NCBI GenBank assembly: GCA_000310025.1
Contig: FN648414.1
Coordinates: 161,309 to 225,308 of the forward strand
Length of the DNA stretch: 64,000 bases
Origin: Ectocarpus siliculosus
Taxonomy: Eukaryota > Sar > Phaeophyceae > Ectocarpales > Ectocarpaceae
Reading direction: 5' to 3'
Shown piece by piece: positions 54,319 to 64,000 of the stretch. Position 1 is the first letter of the stretch; each line of letters opens with the position of its first letter. A program made the position numbers and the translations under genes. The notes under the pieces are model-generated. The model did not search any database and had not been told where the DNA came from. It saw nothing but the letters and a program-made list of their open reading frames with translations.

Positions 54319-55199
54319 CGTGGCGGTTGTGATATGTCTTGTTTGTAGCTCTCACACTATGTGTATTATACACAGCCCCAAATACCTCATCTGCAGAGTA
54401 CTTACCAAAGAATAGATGCAAGGAGGTTCTGCAACTGAGGAACGGCCTGTATTTTGGAACGCTCGAGTTTTGGTGACGGATATTCTACATGTTTTTTTAA
54501 TAGTAGACGCCTCGGGGGTGTGTTGTCCTTGTGCATGTGTGTGGTAATTTAGCCAGCGCTGACTGGTAGCACAGAGTTAAAAAGTGCTACTGACATTATC
54601 CTCTACATCGGACGCAACTCACTCTTCCGGACCTCAAATGTACACATGCCGGACGGAATGGAACAGGTGAGTGTAATGGGTCAGGGTGACCAATGGCATT
54701 GCGCTACTGCTGTACATGAAACTCTCGTGGCCTAAGCACACTATCGAGAAGAGGCAAGCGGGTCGGCATCGGAAAGCAAGCCTGACCACGTGCCCCTCCC
54801 CCCGCCGCCGAACAACTTCTTCAACTAGCCTTTCAAGAGCGTTGGTCGTTAACAAGTCAAGTACGTGCAGTCCCGAAGAGGTTGGGCCCTTTGCTACCCA
54901 CCCAAAAAAACATTCAAGCCTCCAGTAGCCTTCCCCCGAACAAAGTCACTCCAAGGACTATAGTCCTAAGCTTTCCGAGGGGGTTGTTCTTTTTTCCCGA
55001 GAGCTCTACCCACGCACTACTAAGATTGCAAGTAGAAGCGTTCAAACGCCTCTCGAACACTGTCCACCACAGCCCGAACAACAAGGCAACAAGAATGACA
55101 GTTGCAAGCATTGGCCTTCGGCAAACATCAACGGTATTTTCTTTGCTACCATTTTTTCCTAGACTCACTGTTACAGTATCATCTGTGGGCATGCGTGTT

Positions 55200-55365
55200 T
55201 TTTTTTTTTCCGTATCCCATTCTGCTGGTTGTCGGTCCTGACACCATTCGGTACAACGTCTGAACGCACCAGCTGGGGTCACAACAGGAGCTTTTCTTCA
55301 CCTTCCTTCTGCGGTGCTTGCCTTAAAAACTTATCGCGAGAAGGATTCAGTTGTTGGTTTCCCTG
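55200..55365 (-). mobile_element. SINE-like fragment, copy 4
   Basis: The minus strand has TTCTCGCGATAAG, GCACCGCAGAAGG and TTGTGACCCCAGCTGG, followed by an A-run, the same family as copies 1-3. Confidence 0.58.
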
Positions 55366-55789
55366 GTCGACCGTCAAGTCAGTTTGTTGTGCACACACGA
55401 ACCTACCTCTTTGCACTTTTTTGGGCAGTGTTAGACCCATGTTTATGGTTTCAAAATGTTGGAAATAGTTTTTCAAATGTTGTCAAGCATTTGCGCGCGA
55501 ATATCTGCCAGAGGAACATTTGAGTACCGTTTTTATGCGCAAAAATATCTTATCGTGTGGTTTTCTCGGAATGCATCAGAAGTGCGGCGGGAATCGTGGT
55601 CTATTGCTACCAAACGATTTGTGACTGAGAAACCTCAAATGCGTCATGGAAACTGAATGTAACGAGCTCGCAAAGGGCTCCCCACAACCCTTGATGCAAT
55701 GAGCTGATGCTCTGCCTGCCAATATGTGGCGATAGCGCTCCGGGCGTGCGAGAAAAAATGTTCACGGTGTCAAAAAGAGGCCAAAACGT

Positions 55790-56290
55790 GCGTCAGCGCT
55801 TCCCAGCGGCAAAAAGTCGGCCGCTTGAGAGGACACGTGGGTACAAAACTATCCAGCTCTCGCCCGTTAGACCATCGATTCATGTTTTGTGTTCTTGGGT
55901 GAGTTCTCCATCAACGACTCTCATCCAGTTGCGCGTGGGTTGGCAGTGGCCGTGCTCAGTCGGCAGGGAGGCACATCGTTGTGCGCGCAAAGTTGTGGAC
56001 ACAACGTTTTTTTCGGTCTATTTTTTCACTTGAATATAGAGGGCTTGTTCCTCCGTCCCAAAAAAGACATTTTCCACACATCGAGTTCACAGCGACTCGC
56101 CTCCCTGCCTGTTGAGTACGTCCACTGCTGAACCACGCACACCTGGATGAGAGCCGTTGATGGGGAAGACACCCAAGAAGACAAAAGATTAATCGATGGT
56201 CTAAAGGACGAGAGCTGGATAGTTTCGTACTCACGTCTCCTCTCGAGCAGCCGACGTTTTGCCGTTCGGAGACACAAACCACGTTTTCTC
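55790..56290. mobile_element. Imperfect foldback, arms about 220 bp
   Basis: Arms about 55790-56010 and 56060-56290 are reverse complements at roughly 80% identity by eye (shared AAACTATCCAGCTCTCG, CTTGGGTG, GGCAGGGAGGC). Translated frames in the arms mirror each other, so apparent ORFs here are not genes. Confidence 0.75.
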
Positions 56291-56694
56291 CGTGCCCTGC
56301 AAGCCACCCCTGTCTGGTTGTTCTTTTGTGTTCGCTTGTCGAGCTCCCGCCATGTATCAGCCGGTACAAAGTTGACGCGGTGCCTCTAGGGTTGTCCGGA
56401 TCCCTCGATGAGCTTGCTACGTTGAGTGTGCGCTGCGCAGTGGTTGTTGTTTAGGACGGAAGGGCCGGTCGGCTACTAATCTCGCTGTTCTTGGTAAAGA
56501 TTTTCGCGACCTGCCCTAAATCAAAATGTTTGTCAAACATTTTGTCAAACGAGCGACTTTTGCCCCCATTTGAAAATGTTTGGCAAGATTTTGCCGAAGA
56601 TTTTCTCCCTTGTGAAACAAAAACTTTATCCGCAGTTCTTTGAAAATTTCGACATTTTCGCAAAGCTTTGGCGACCATAAACATGGGTCTTATG

Positions 56695-56795
56695 AGAATA
56701 TGTTCAGTTCTTGTGATCGCACCGAGATTCGAACCACCAGCGTCCGAAACATCAAAATGTTGCAAGGAACACACTGAACAACTCTGCCAATGTTG
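56695..56795 (-). mobile_element. tRNA-derived repeat head
   Basis: The minus strand has box A-like TGGCAGAGTTGTTCAGTG and box B GGTTCGAATCTCGG. The 5' acceptor arm does not pair with the 3' arm, so it is not a working tRNA gene. Confidence 0.5.
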
Positions 56796-57883
56796 CGGCT
56801 GATGCAGAGAGCAATACGAAGAATCGAGGACAAGAAAAAGGAGAGGAAAAAGGGAAAATGTCCGTGGATAGCAGGTAGGTGCGAAGTTCGAAACCCTGAC
56901 TTCTCGACGAGATGTCCTCCGAGGCGCACTCAAAGCTGCCCGACCCCGAGACTATGGTCTGCGTCGGTCTGGAAAAAACAATTGCCAATTTAACATTTAA
57001 CCCTACAACGTACGAAGTATAATATTTTCGTGAACTTCGAAGGGGAGCTTCCTTCCGATGGGTACACAGGACGTTCGCGTGAACTGCACAACCAAAACCC
57101 CGCAAACCACTTAGACTATGTAGTCTACACCGCCAAGCCCTCGTGCAGGCACATTCATATGCCGCGCGATTGTAGTCTACATCTGCGTCTACAAGCCAGT
57201 ATTGTTTGTGTTTGGTAGCCGAAAAGGGGTTCGTTTGTACCATTAGTTGCTGTTGCCGTGCCATTCGTTGATGTTCGGACTCTATGCGCACGACGGAGGT
57301 ACTCCTGGCCATGTACATTCAAGTTACAAAGTCTCCACAGGTACGTAGGTGCGCATCACCACCGCACAGCACGCTCATGAGTATGTTTTGTCTTTGTTGG
57401 AAGAAACAAAGCAAGACAGGGTACTGTAGTCGGTAAGTAGTCTGTGTTTTGTACGTGGACAACGTGCAACGGCAAGCTCCACACCCACATCCAGGCCAGG
57501 TCAAGTCAAGGTTTTCAATGTCGGTCGTTTGACCGTCCGTATGTAGAGCAGCTGCAATGCACCACGTACTTCCCATTCAACTTCGTCTCTTGAGAATTCA
57601 TAGCTAGAATGTGGACGACATTAGGCGGACAACCGGCGAGACTGCTTTCGTATTACAACAAAACATCATCTGAAACCACGTGCCGGGGTGCGGGAAGCGG
57701 GAAGGCCGGAAGAGCCGCCGCCCCCGAACAGGCACTTCTCACCACCGCGAACCTCCGTGTTTCGGAGTTTGCGAAGTCTCCCTTGGCCGAAAATAATTTG
57801 CGACACAGGCGAACAGAGCAGAGAGCGTCAAAAACTGAAAAAACTCCGAGTGGGCGTGCGCCAAACCAGCCCCGGCCAGTGCC

Positions 57884-60800
57884 ATGGATGTCGCTATCCA
57901 AGGCGTGCGAGCCAAAACTGGACGATCTTTGGAAGCACCGCCGCAGAGTAACGACGAATTTCTCCAGGATGCCGCCGCTGCGCGGGGTGTCTACGCAGGT
58001 CTCCAGAGTGAAGGCCGAGGTCTGACGTCCGAGGAGGTGCGGCCAACTCGTAGTTGTTGCATGTTCCTCCGTGGGCAAGCTTCTGCTGTGCTTGCTGAGA
58101 TGTTGCGTGCTTCGGCCAAGCTTCGTGGCAGTCTGTTTGTCTACTGCTACACACGTGTCTACAGCGTTGGAACGACTTCGTTGGGCCGACTTCGTTTGTG
58201 CACGCCTTGTTCAACGTCGTATTTGCCTGTAAGTGGGCCACACGAGGGAGAGCGCTGTTGAGGCTGGCGTCTCTTCCTTCTTGGCCACCACTGGCATGGG
58301 TGTCTCATGGCATCCAGGTGCTCCTTTGGAACCAGGGAGAACGGCCGTACTCACGTGTTCAGCCCACAGGGAGACATTTCTCATTCTCGTCTCAATGACA
58401 TGTGTAAAGCTGAAAGTTGCGCCGCGCCTTTGACATCCACTGTAATACTTGCACCTGCTGCACCACCCAGCTGCACCACGCGGCCCATGCCAACATCCAG
58501 TTTTGGGTGTTTCCCTCTTTGTTCGGCGATCGAAACGGGTTGGTGGTCGCGACAGCTTGACCTCCCCTGTTTTACGCGCATGTCCAGAGGAGAGAACACA
58601 CCCGAAGTAAGAATTTTGTTGTGCCACAAAAAAGACTTTGCCGAAAGCATTGCGCGCCAGGGCGCTGCCCGATCATGTTATCTAGAGGGCTGGAGGGGCG
58701 ACAAAAATGGCGAAGAGACCCAAAAGTTGAAGACGTTTTTCAAAACAGCCTCTTCTACTCTCATCTATGGATAGAGATGGGTTACATATTCATAAGTACG
58801 AAAACGCAATATTAATCCATAGCGGCGTGTCCGTTTGTGAGCGTCTCCAGCAGAACCTTTGTATTTATTTTTTTATGTACATACGTATCGACTCAGGTGC
58901 GGGAGCTAGAAGTCCACGGCAACTGGGCGACCGACTGGTCGTTGGTGCGCGTTTCGAAAGGGAGCGGTTCTAGCAAGACGACAAGCAGCATCGGTGCCGG
59001 GCGTGTTCGCGGCTGCGTCTTCCACGGACCGGTGTTGCTGGGGGACTTCAGTGGCGAGGCGAGTACACAAACCCGCGAACGAACGCGTTCCCCCCGTTTA
59101 AGGCCGACGTCTTCTCAGGGTTAAAACCCCGCTTCAGTGTGGAGAGTATCGCGTGCATGTACATGCGGCATAAATTTGTCGACCCGCGATACATACCTGC
59201 GTCTACGATACGCAAGCAACGCTGCATGAGTTCCCCAATGAGTGTCCCCACGAACAACGCGCGATCGCCCCCGCACGACGCTCGCAAAAACGCTGCGCTT
59301 ATGTATGTTTGTGTACCCCCTTTTTTTGTGTGTTTTTCTACTGCAAACTCCAGATCATCCTCCCAGTAGCCGAGCAGTACTCGCAGCCATGCGGCGTGTA
59401 CAACTCCACGCTGTCCTGGAGTATCGTCGGCGACGGAGCTCTCATCAAGGTTGGTCGGTGGCGTGCAGCCTCTTTTCCGGAGCGTTTCTGAACAACAGCG
59501 CGCTTCGTGGGGGGCGCGTGTAGCGAAAGTGGCAGTGGGTTTAGAGAGAAGGCACGTTTGCAAGGGTTGTGCGGACTCGCAAGTCGGTGTAGGGTGGCGT
59601 GTTCCACGAGATAGCTCCTATGCACCAAAACGTTTCATGGGAAAAGAAAAAACTTGCGTCGCTAGGCTTGAAGCCACCCGTATCGGGATGATTTGTTGTA
59701 TATGGGCCGTAGAATATCAGCGCTGCTGTGTCGTCGAGTGCGCCAACAAGAGATACGAGGGGTCAGGGCAGCGCCACGCCAGAGTTGCGGCACCCAAACG
59801 TTCTGCGAATAGCTTTGAGCCCGGTTTTCATTTTGGACTCCTCTTCGACGCACGGCCAAGTACGTAAAAGAGTTGCATGCGACCGTTCCCTTGTAGGCCG
59901 CGACACGAGGGCTTGCTTGGGCCCGTCACAGCGAACTTGAGGACGACCCCCGCCCGTCGGCAGGCTGTCCTTTGGCCCCATAAGAAAACAACCGCCTGCA
60001 TGTCGTTTACGCGTCCCATCTCACCCCTTTTTGCACTTCCCCTCTCAACAACACGGAGATGTTTTGTTTGTTTCTCGCGCGGTGGACCGAACAAAGCACC
60101 CAGTCGCCCTGTAACACTACCCCCACGTAAACACTGCTGTCGAAAGTCGGCAAATTGTGTTGCTCGTTGCTCTGCATTGCGGCACACAACGTGCGATTGT
60201 CGCCCGTGACAAGGGATGTGCGATTTTGTGGTGTGGTCTGCTAAATAGACTCCAAGGAACAAATCCGCTTCTCTTGTACGTTTGCGCGCCCCTCTCGCTT
60301 GCAGGGATGCCACGCGATCACTCGCTGCATGGTGGGTCCCGGAGCGGCCCTCATCAACTGCGGCTTGGTCTCGTGCTCGCAGCAGCCACCCGGCAGCAGC
60401 AGCAGCAACAGCGGCGGCAGCAGCAGCGACGGAGGCTCCTGCTCCTTCGCCAACGGGATAGCCGTGACCGTGGGGCCCGAGACCCGAGGCCGAGAGCTGG
60501 CCTGTTACGCGACGATGCCGCTCGCGGAGGCGGCGGCGGCCACGGCGGACAGATCGTCGCCCGAGGCCGTGAAGGAGCACCGGCTAGCGGTCGACGCGTA
60601 CGCTGAGCTCGCCAGGTATGGGGAGGCTAGAGAGCGGATGTATAGAATATTTTTCTATCGGTTTTATTTCTCGGAGGAAATGCTGATTGACATCCGTTCG
60701 TTCGCTTGAACAGCGGGTGTGTTGTGATGGGACGGAGTGGTGGCAGAGAACAGCAAAAGCGTACGGCGATTGCATCGTTAATGTTGTCGTGTGTGTCCTC

Positions 60801-63632
60801 CTGTTCGGATTGGTTGTGCCGAACGCATCGTTAATGGGCCAGAGCCAACCCACGGGTTGGACTAAAACAGCTGCATCTGGGCACAGGGAGTCTATCTACC
60901 ACCGGCCGCCACGCTCACGATATACCGGTGGAGCGATAGATGGCCACGCGGCTCGTCTTCGCCACATGCGGGCGCTCCCTGTTTCCCGCTTGCCCGCCCC
61001 TACCCCGTCTCTTCCGCTCCCATCTTTGTGGTCTCGTCCGGCCTCTCTCTTCGCTTCAGCGCCTCGCTGTGTCTACTGTCCCACTACTCTGTAGGGCGAG
61101 TGACGTGTTCGTGTATTTATCATATGTGGACCTGGAAAACAGGTACGTGTCGTTCTTACGATCAATTGGTTTGGCCTCGGTGATAAAAACCCCGCGCCGC
61201 TGTTGCCACCACGACGCCCATCCCTCTTGTATCGCGCAAACGTTGCGTTATTGGTCTCCTATTATTGCGTTGACGACCACTGTCCCCTGCTGCCCTCACT
61301 CCTCTCGCGTACCGCACTGCGCACTGCGCTAAATAGGTGCGGAGCCACCGTGATAGGGCCGGGGGCCGTGGTAATGTCGTGCTCCAGGGTGGTGGACGTC
61401 TTCATCGGTGCAAACGCCCTGCTCGAGGTGAGAGAGCGGGAGTACAAAAAAAAAGAAAAAGTTCTCGGGGGCGGAGGCGTATTGTCGTTATATCGACGAG
61501 AAGGGAGTTTTGATGAGGGATTCGCGTTGTCATTTTTTCATTCTGGTACGGGTCGTTCCGTCTGTCCGTGTGCGTGTGTCATCGTCGTGCTGGCACTATA
61601 TATATTTTTTTTTTCACCGCCTGGTGTATGCTTGCTTTGCTTGAAGGCAAATGACCGTCGTTTGCTCCACATGATGCCGTTGTTACAGATGATGCTGGAG
61701 TCGACAGGCTTCGGCTTGCCTTGGTGACTGAAGTTTCCAAGCAACAAAGCACTTCTCAACCACGTGTTTTTCGGCATTCTTCTTGTCGTTGTTGTTCTTC
61801 TTCTTGTGCGTCTCCTGTTGATTTCACCGGTACCATCCCCCCCACCAAGTCGAGCGCGGTGGAGAACGCGACGATCCTGTCGACAGCGGAGGAGCCGTCA
61901 AGGATAACTTGCGGCTCGTCCGTGACGTCATCGCTGCTGCAGCACGGGGTTACTGTCGACCGGGGCTGCGTCGTGAACGACAGCCTTCTCATGGAACACA
62001 GCCACGTCGACAACCACGGCAAGGTGATCGGTTGATTTTTTTGTTAGTGCAGAACTCCTCTTTGCACCAACAGCAGCGGTGTTTTATGTAGCAGGTGTTG
62101 CTGTCGCAGCTGCCGTACTGTTGTTGTCGCTTTTGTAAGGTTGTGTTTTGTTTTTGGTGGTGGTGATGGCGGCGGTGGCGTGCGGCGGCGGTGGTGGGAG
62201 GGGAGGTTGTTGCCTGCTGTTGTCGTTATGCTATTTTATCGACGCCGACACAAAGGCGGCTCACAAACAATTTGTTATTTTTTTAGGTATGGGAAGGTTG
62301 GACAATGCAAAGAAGGAGTGCGCTGTTGGTTGTGCCCGAACGGGCGCGTACAAACCGAAGTTCCACCCTTCTGAAGCAAAAAACGTTCCGCATTTAGGTG
62401 CCGGGACTCGCCTCTCTCACCCTCTCGTCGATAAAGGCTAGCACTTGCCCTGTCTTGAACCCGCCACCCCCCCCACCCCCTTGCGATGACCAGCTTGTAG
62501 TTGATCCTTGTGAAACGCAGCCCAGGCCGGCGAAAACCCGGCATATCGCTCCGTCCCGGCATTGTAGGGATGCGAGGTCAATGGTTTAAAGAATACGACA
62601 TGCGGATTACGATGAGCCCGCCCCCCCCCCCCCCCCCCTTGCGCCGGACCCTTTCTGCAACGAAGCTCACGCACTCCGTGCTCGGGCCCGACAGCGGGGT
62701 GGGCGCAGGCGAGTGTCTTCACTGCCTGGTAGGACCTTTCGTGGGTTTCCACCACCAGTCTTTGCTCATCGCGACGGTCTGGCCCCTCGGGCGGGGGAAC
62801 GTGGGGTACGGGGCCAACGTGGGGTCTAACCACACCTCGCGGCAGGTGAGAGGTGTCGGCAAGGCATGCTTGTTGGTTGTGAGGTGAGAGAAGTTTGTTG
62901 TGAGGCGAGGGGTCACGACGATGTACAAAGTATGCTTGCTGTTTTGGTTGTTTTGGCTACGACACGAGTTAGCGATGGGGAGGACACCCTCAGATCTAGG
63001 CACTCGGGAGCTAGCGTGTTTTTGTTTTTTTCAAGCCCGGCTCTACGAGGCTTGCGAATCTGTTCTTGTCGGTGATTTACCGGGCGTAGTAGTCCGTTCT
63101 GACAGCTCTTCGCGTTTATCTTCTTCCAATCCTGTCAGTCCTCCCCCACTTTTTTGTGGGTTCTGGTGGTACGCGTGTCTTTTGGTGTCTCTTTTGGAAT
63201 ATTCCCTCTTTTTGTTTTGCTCTCTCCCGTCGTTGTCGTCGTTTCGGAAGTGTCTTTGCCTGCTGATTGTTTTCTTTTTTCTTGGCATCGTTTCTAGTCA
63301 ATGTATCACGCTTTTGTTTCGTTCTTTCTTCTCGGTTCGGAGCGATGTTCTTGCAATCCGGTGTGGAGTGGAGATTGTGTAGGTGTGGCGGTGGAGAGTA
63401 TTGCCGTTTGCGGCGCTCGTGTTTTTCTTGTTGTTGCGGTCCAGTTCAGCTTCCTCCGATTTTTTTTTCTTTGTTTTTGTTCTTGTTGGATCGGCGCGAA
63501 CAGGCGGACCAAGAAATCTGGCCGGGAGAAGGCGTTTTCTTCGGGCTGTCCACGGTCATCAAGTTCCCCGCTAACTACTCGGAGTCACCCTTCAGCGTCA
63601 TTGGCTCGGGCGTCACGTGTCTCCCACAGAGG
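57884..63632 (+). CDS. DUF4954 family beta-helix (hexapeptide-repeat) protein, 3' end not resolved
   Basis: Exons 57884-58036, 58897-59058, 59354-59449, 60305-60615, 61337-61427, 61850-62023, 62666-62845 and 63504-63632 join in phase to 432 codons. The order of motifs matches DUF4954: LTSEEVRELEVHGNWATDWS and VFHGPVLLGDF, then CGVYNSTLSWSIVGDGALI, VGPETRGREL, repeated left-handed beta-helix turns (VGPGAAL, IGPGAVVMSCSRVVDVFIGA), then GPFVGFHHQSLLIA and finally IWPGEGVFFGLSTVIKFPA with GVTCLPQR. The fold resembles acyl/nucleotidyl-transferases but the reaction is unknown. The start ATG has a GCCATGG context. Exon 2 exits through a GC donor (GAG|GCGAGT). The remaining C-terminus lies beyond 63632 and is partly lost in the gap at 63879. 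Confidence 0.83.
58037..58896 (+). other. First intron of the DUF4954 gene
   Basis: 860 nt. The eight bases AGGTGCGG occur at both exon-intron borders. No element recognised inside. Confidence 0.5.
59450..61849 (+). other. DUF4954 introns 3-5, no elements recognised
   Basis: Introns 59450-60304, 60616-61336 and 61428-61849 are gene-free. Apart from short T-runs and a CT-rich stretch near 61000 nothing stands out. Confidence 0.45.
62450..62640 (+). repeat. Repeat family A right end in DUF4954 intron 6
   Basis: Shares ..GGCGAAAACCCGGCAT.TCGCTCCGTCCCGGC and GGATGCGAGGTCAATGG with 47980-48045, then the terminal box and a long C-run (about 62617-62638). The C-run ends 27 nt before the acceptor of exon 62666-62845. 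Confidence 0.75.
62846..63503 (+). other. DUF4954 intron 7
   Basis: T-rich 658-nt intron with no recognised element. Confidence 0.5.
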
Positions 63633-63878
63633 GTACGTACACCAAGGCTGAGTGAGGCTTGGACCACTGGCACCACCCCCAGATTCTTAAGCTTCGCCTG
63701 TGTGCTGATATATTGTTACAGCTTCCATGGGTGCACATGGCCGATCACTTCACCTGTTTGGTGACCACGTCCTCGTGGCAGCGAATCCGCCGCGGTTGGG
63801 TGTTACAGCAGTGACTCAGTCATTTCTAGGAGGCCTCTCTCGCCTTGTTAATGCGCTTTCCCAGAGAGATAAGCAGCT
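63633..63878 (+). other. Region before the right-hand gap, continuation of the DUF4954 gene unresolved
   Basis: A TTACAG acceptor at about 63720 opens a phase-0 frame (LPWVHMADHFTCLVTTSSWQ) that stops at about 63813. It does not resemble the family's FPFSLI continuation, so it is not called as an exon. Confidence 0.4.
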
Positions 63879-63978
63879 NNNNNNNNNNNNNNNNNNNNNN
63901 NNNNNNNNNNNNNNNNNNNNNNNNNNNNNNNNNNNNNNNNNNNNNNNNNNNNNNNNNNNNNNNNNNNNNNNNNNNNNN
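63879..63978. other. Scaffold gap (100 N)
   Basis: Run of N followed by a C homopolymer at the window edge. Confidence 0.99.
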
Positions 63979-64000
63979 CCCCCCCCCCCCCCCCCCCCAC

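Larger units (their letters stand above)
54319..57883. other. Intergenic spacer between the channel and the DUF4954 gene
   Basis: 3.6 kb without a supportable gene. It holds SINE-like copy 4, the foldback at 55790-56290 and a tRNA-derived fragment at 56695-56790. Confidence 0.55.

Noticed and set aside
55707-56307. Two opposed frames of about 100 codons with similar protein sequences
   Set aside because: They are the two arms of an inverted repeat.

Overview
The window is nuclear DNA of an intron-rich, GC-rich eukaryotic alga, most likely a brown alga (Ectocarpus-like stramenopile). This rests on many short exons with GT-AG (and some GC-AG) introns, a four-domain voltage-gated cation channel beside a Sec20 SNARE, a DUF4954-type protein, DIRS-like retroelement remnants, tRNA-derived SINE-like repeats, many microsatellites and two 100-N scaffold gaps. 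All gene models were built by hand from six-frame reading, splice motifs and reading-phase continuity; no database search was possible.

Layout. (1) About 17340 down to <577, minus strand: a protein of at least 1422 residues with an N-terminal membrane hairpin and three START lipid-binding domains, 17 exons seen, 3' end beyond the left edge. (2) 19657-22052, minus: a complete five-exon Sec20/BNIP1-type SNARE of 255 residues. (3) 22318-54318, plus: a 32-exon, 2300-residue four-domain channel of the Cav type, divergent from Sec20 across a 265-bp shared upstream region. Its selectivity-filter residues read E/D/D/E, and its II-III linker is a 90-residue coding repeat. (4) 57884 to beyond 63632, plus: a DUF4954 beta-helix (hexapeptide) protein, eight exons seen, running toward the right-hand gap.

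Introns and spacers carry the mobile DNA. One repeat family ends in a conserved GGCATGC..ATGAGTAC box followed by a C-run. Its end lies in sense orientation just 5' of the 3' splice site in four introns of three different genes. The 8.7-kb intron 24 of the channel holds two 301-bp direct repeats enclosing a decayed tyrosine-recombinase retroelement and 116-bp tandem repeats. Other introns and spacers hold long foldback elements and a SINE-like family with a (TAA)n tail.

The four genes have no obvious common pathway: lipid transfer, ER-Golgi retrograde fusion, membrane calcium entry, and an uncharacterised beta-helix protein. The only clear regulatory link is the compact divergent Sec20/channel promoter region.
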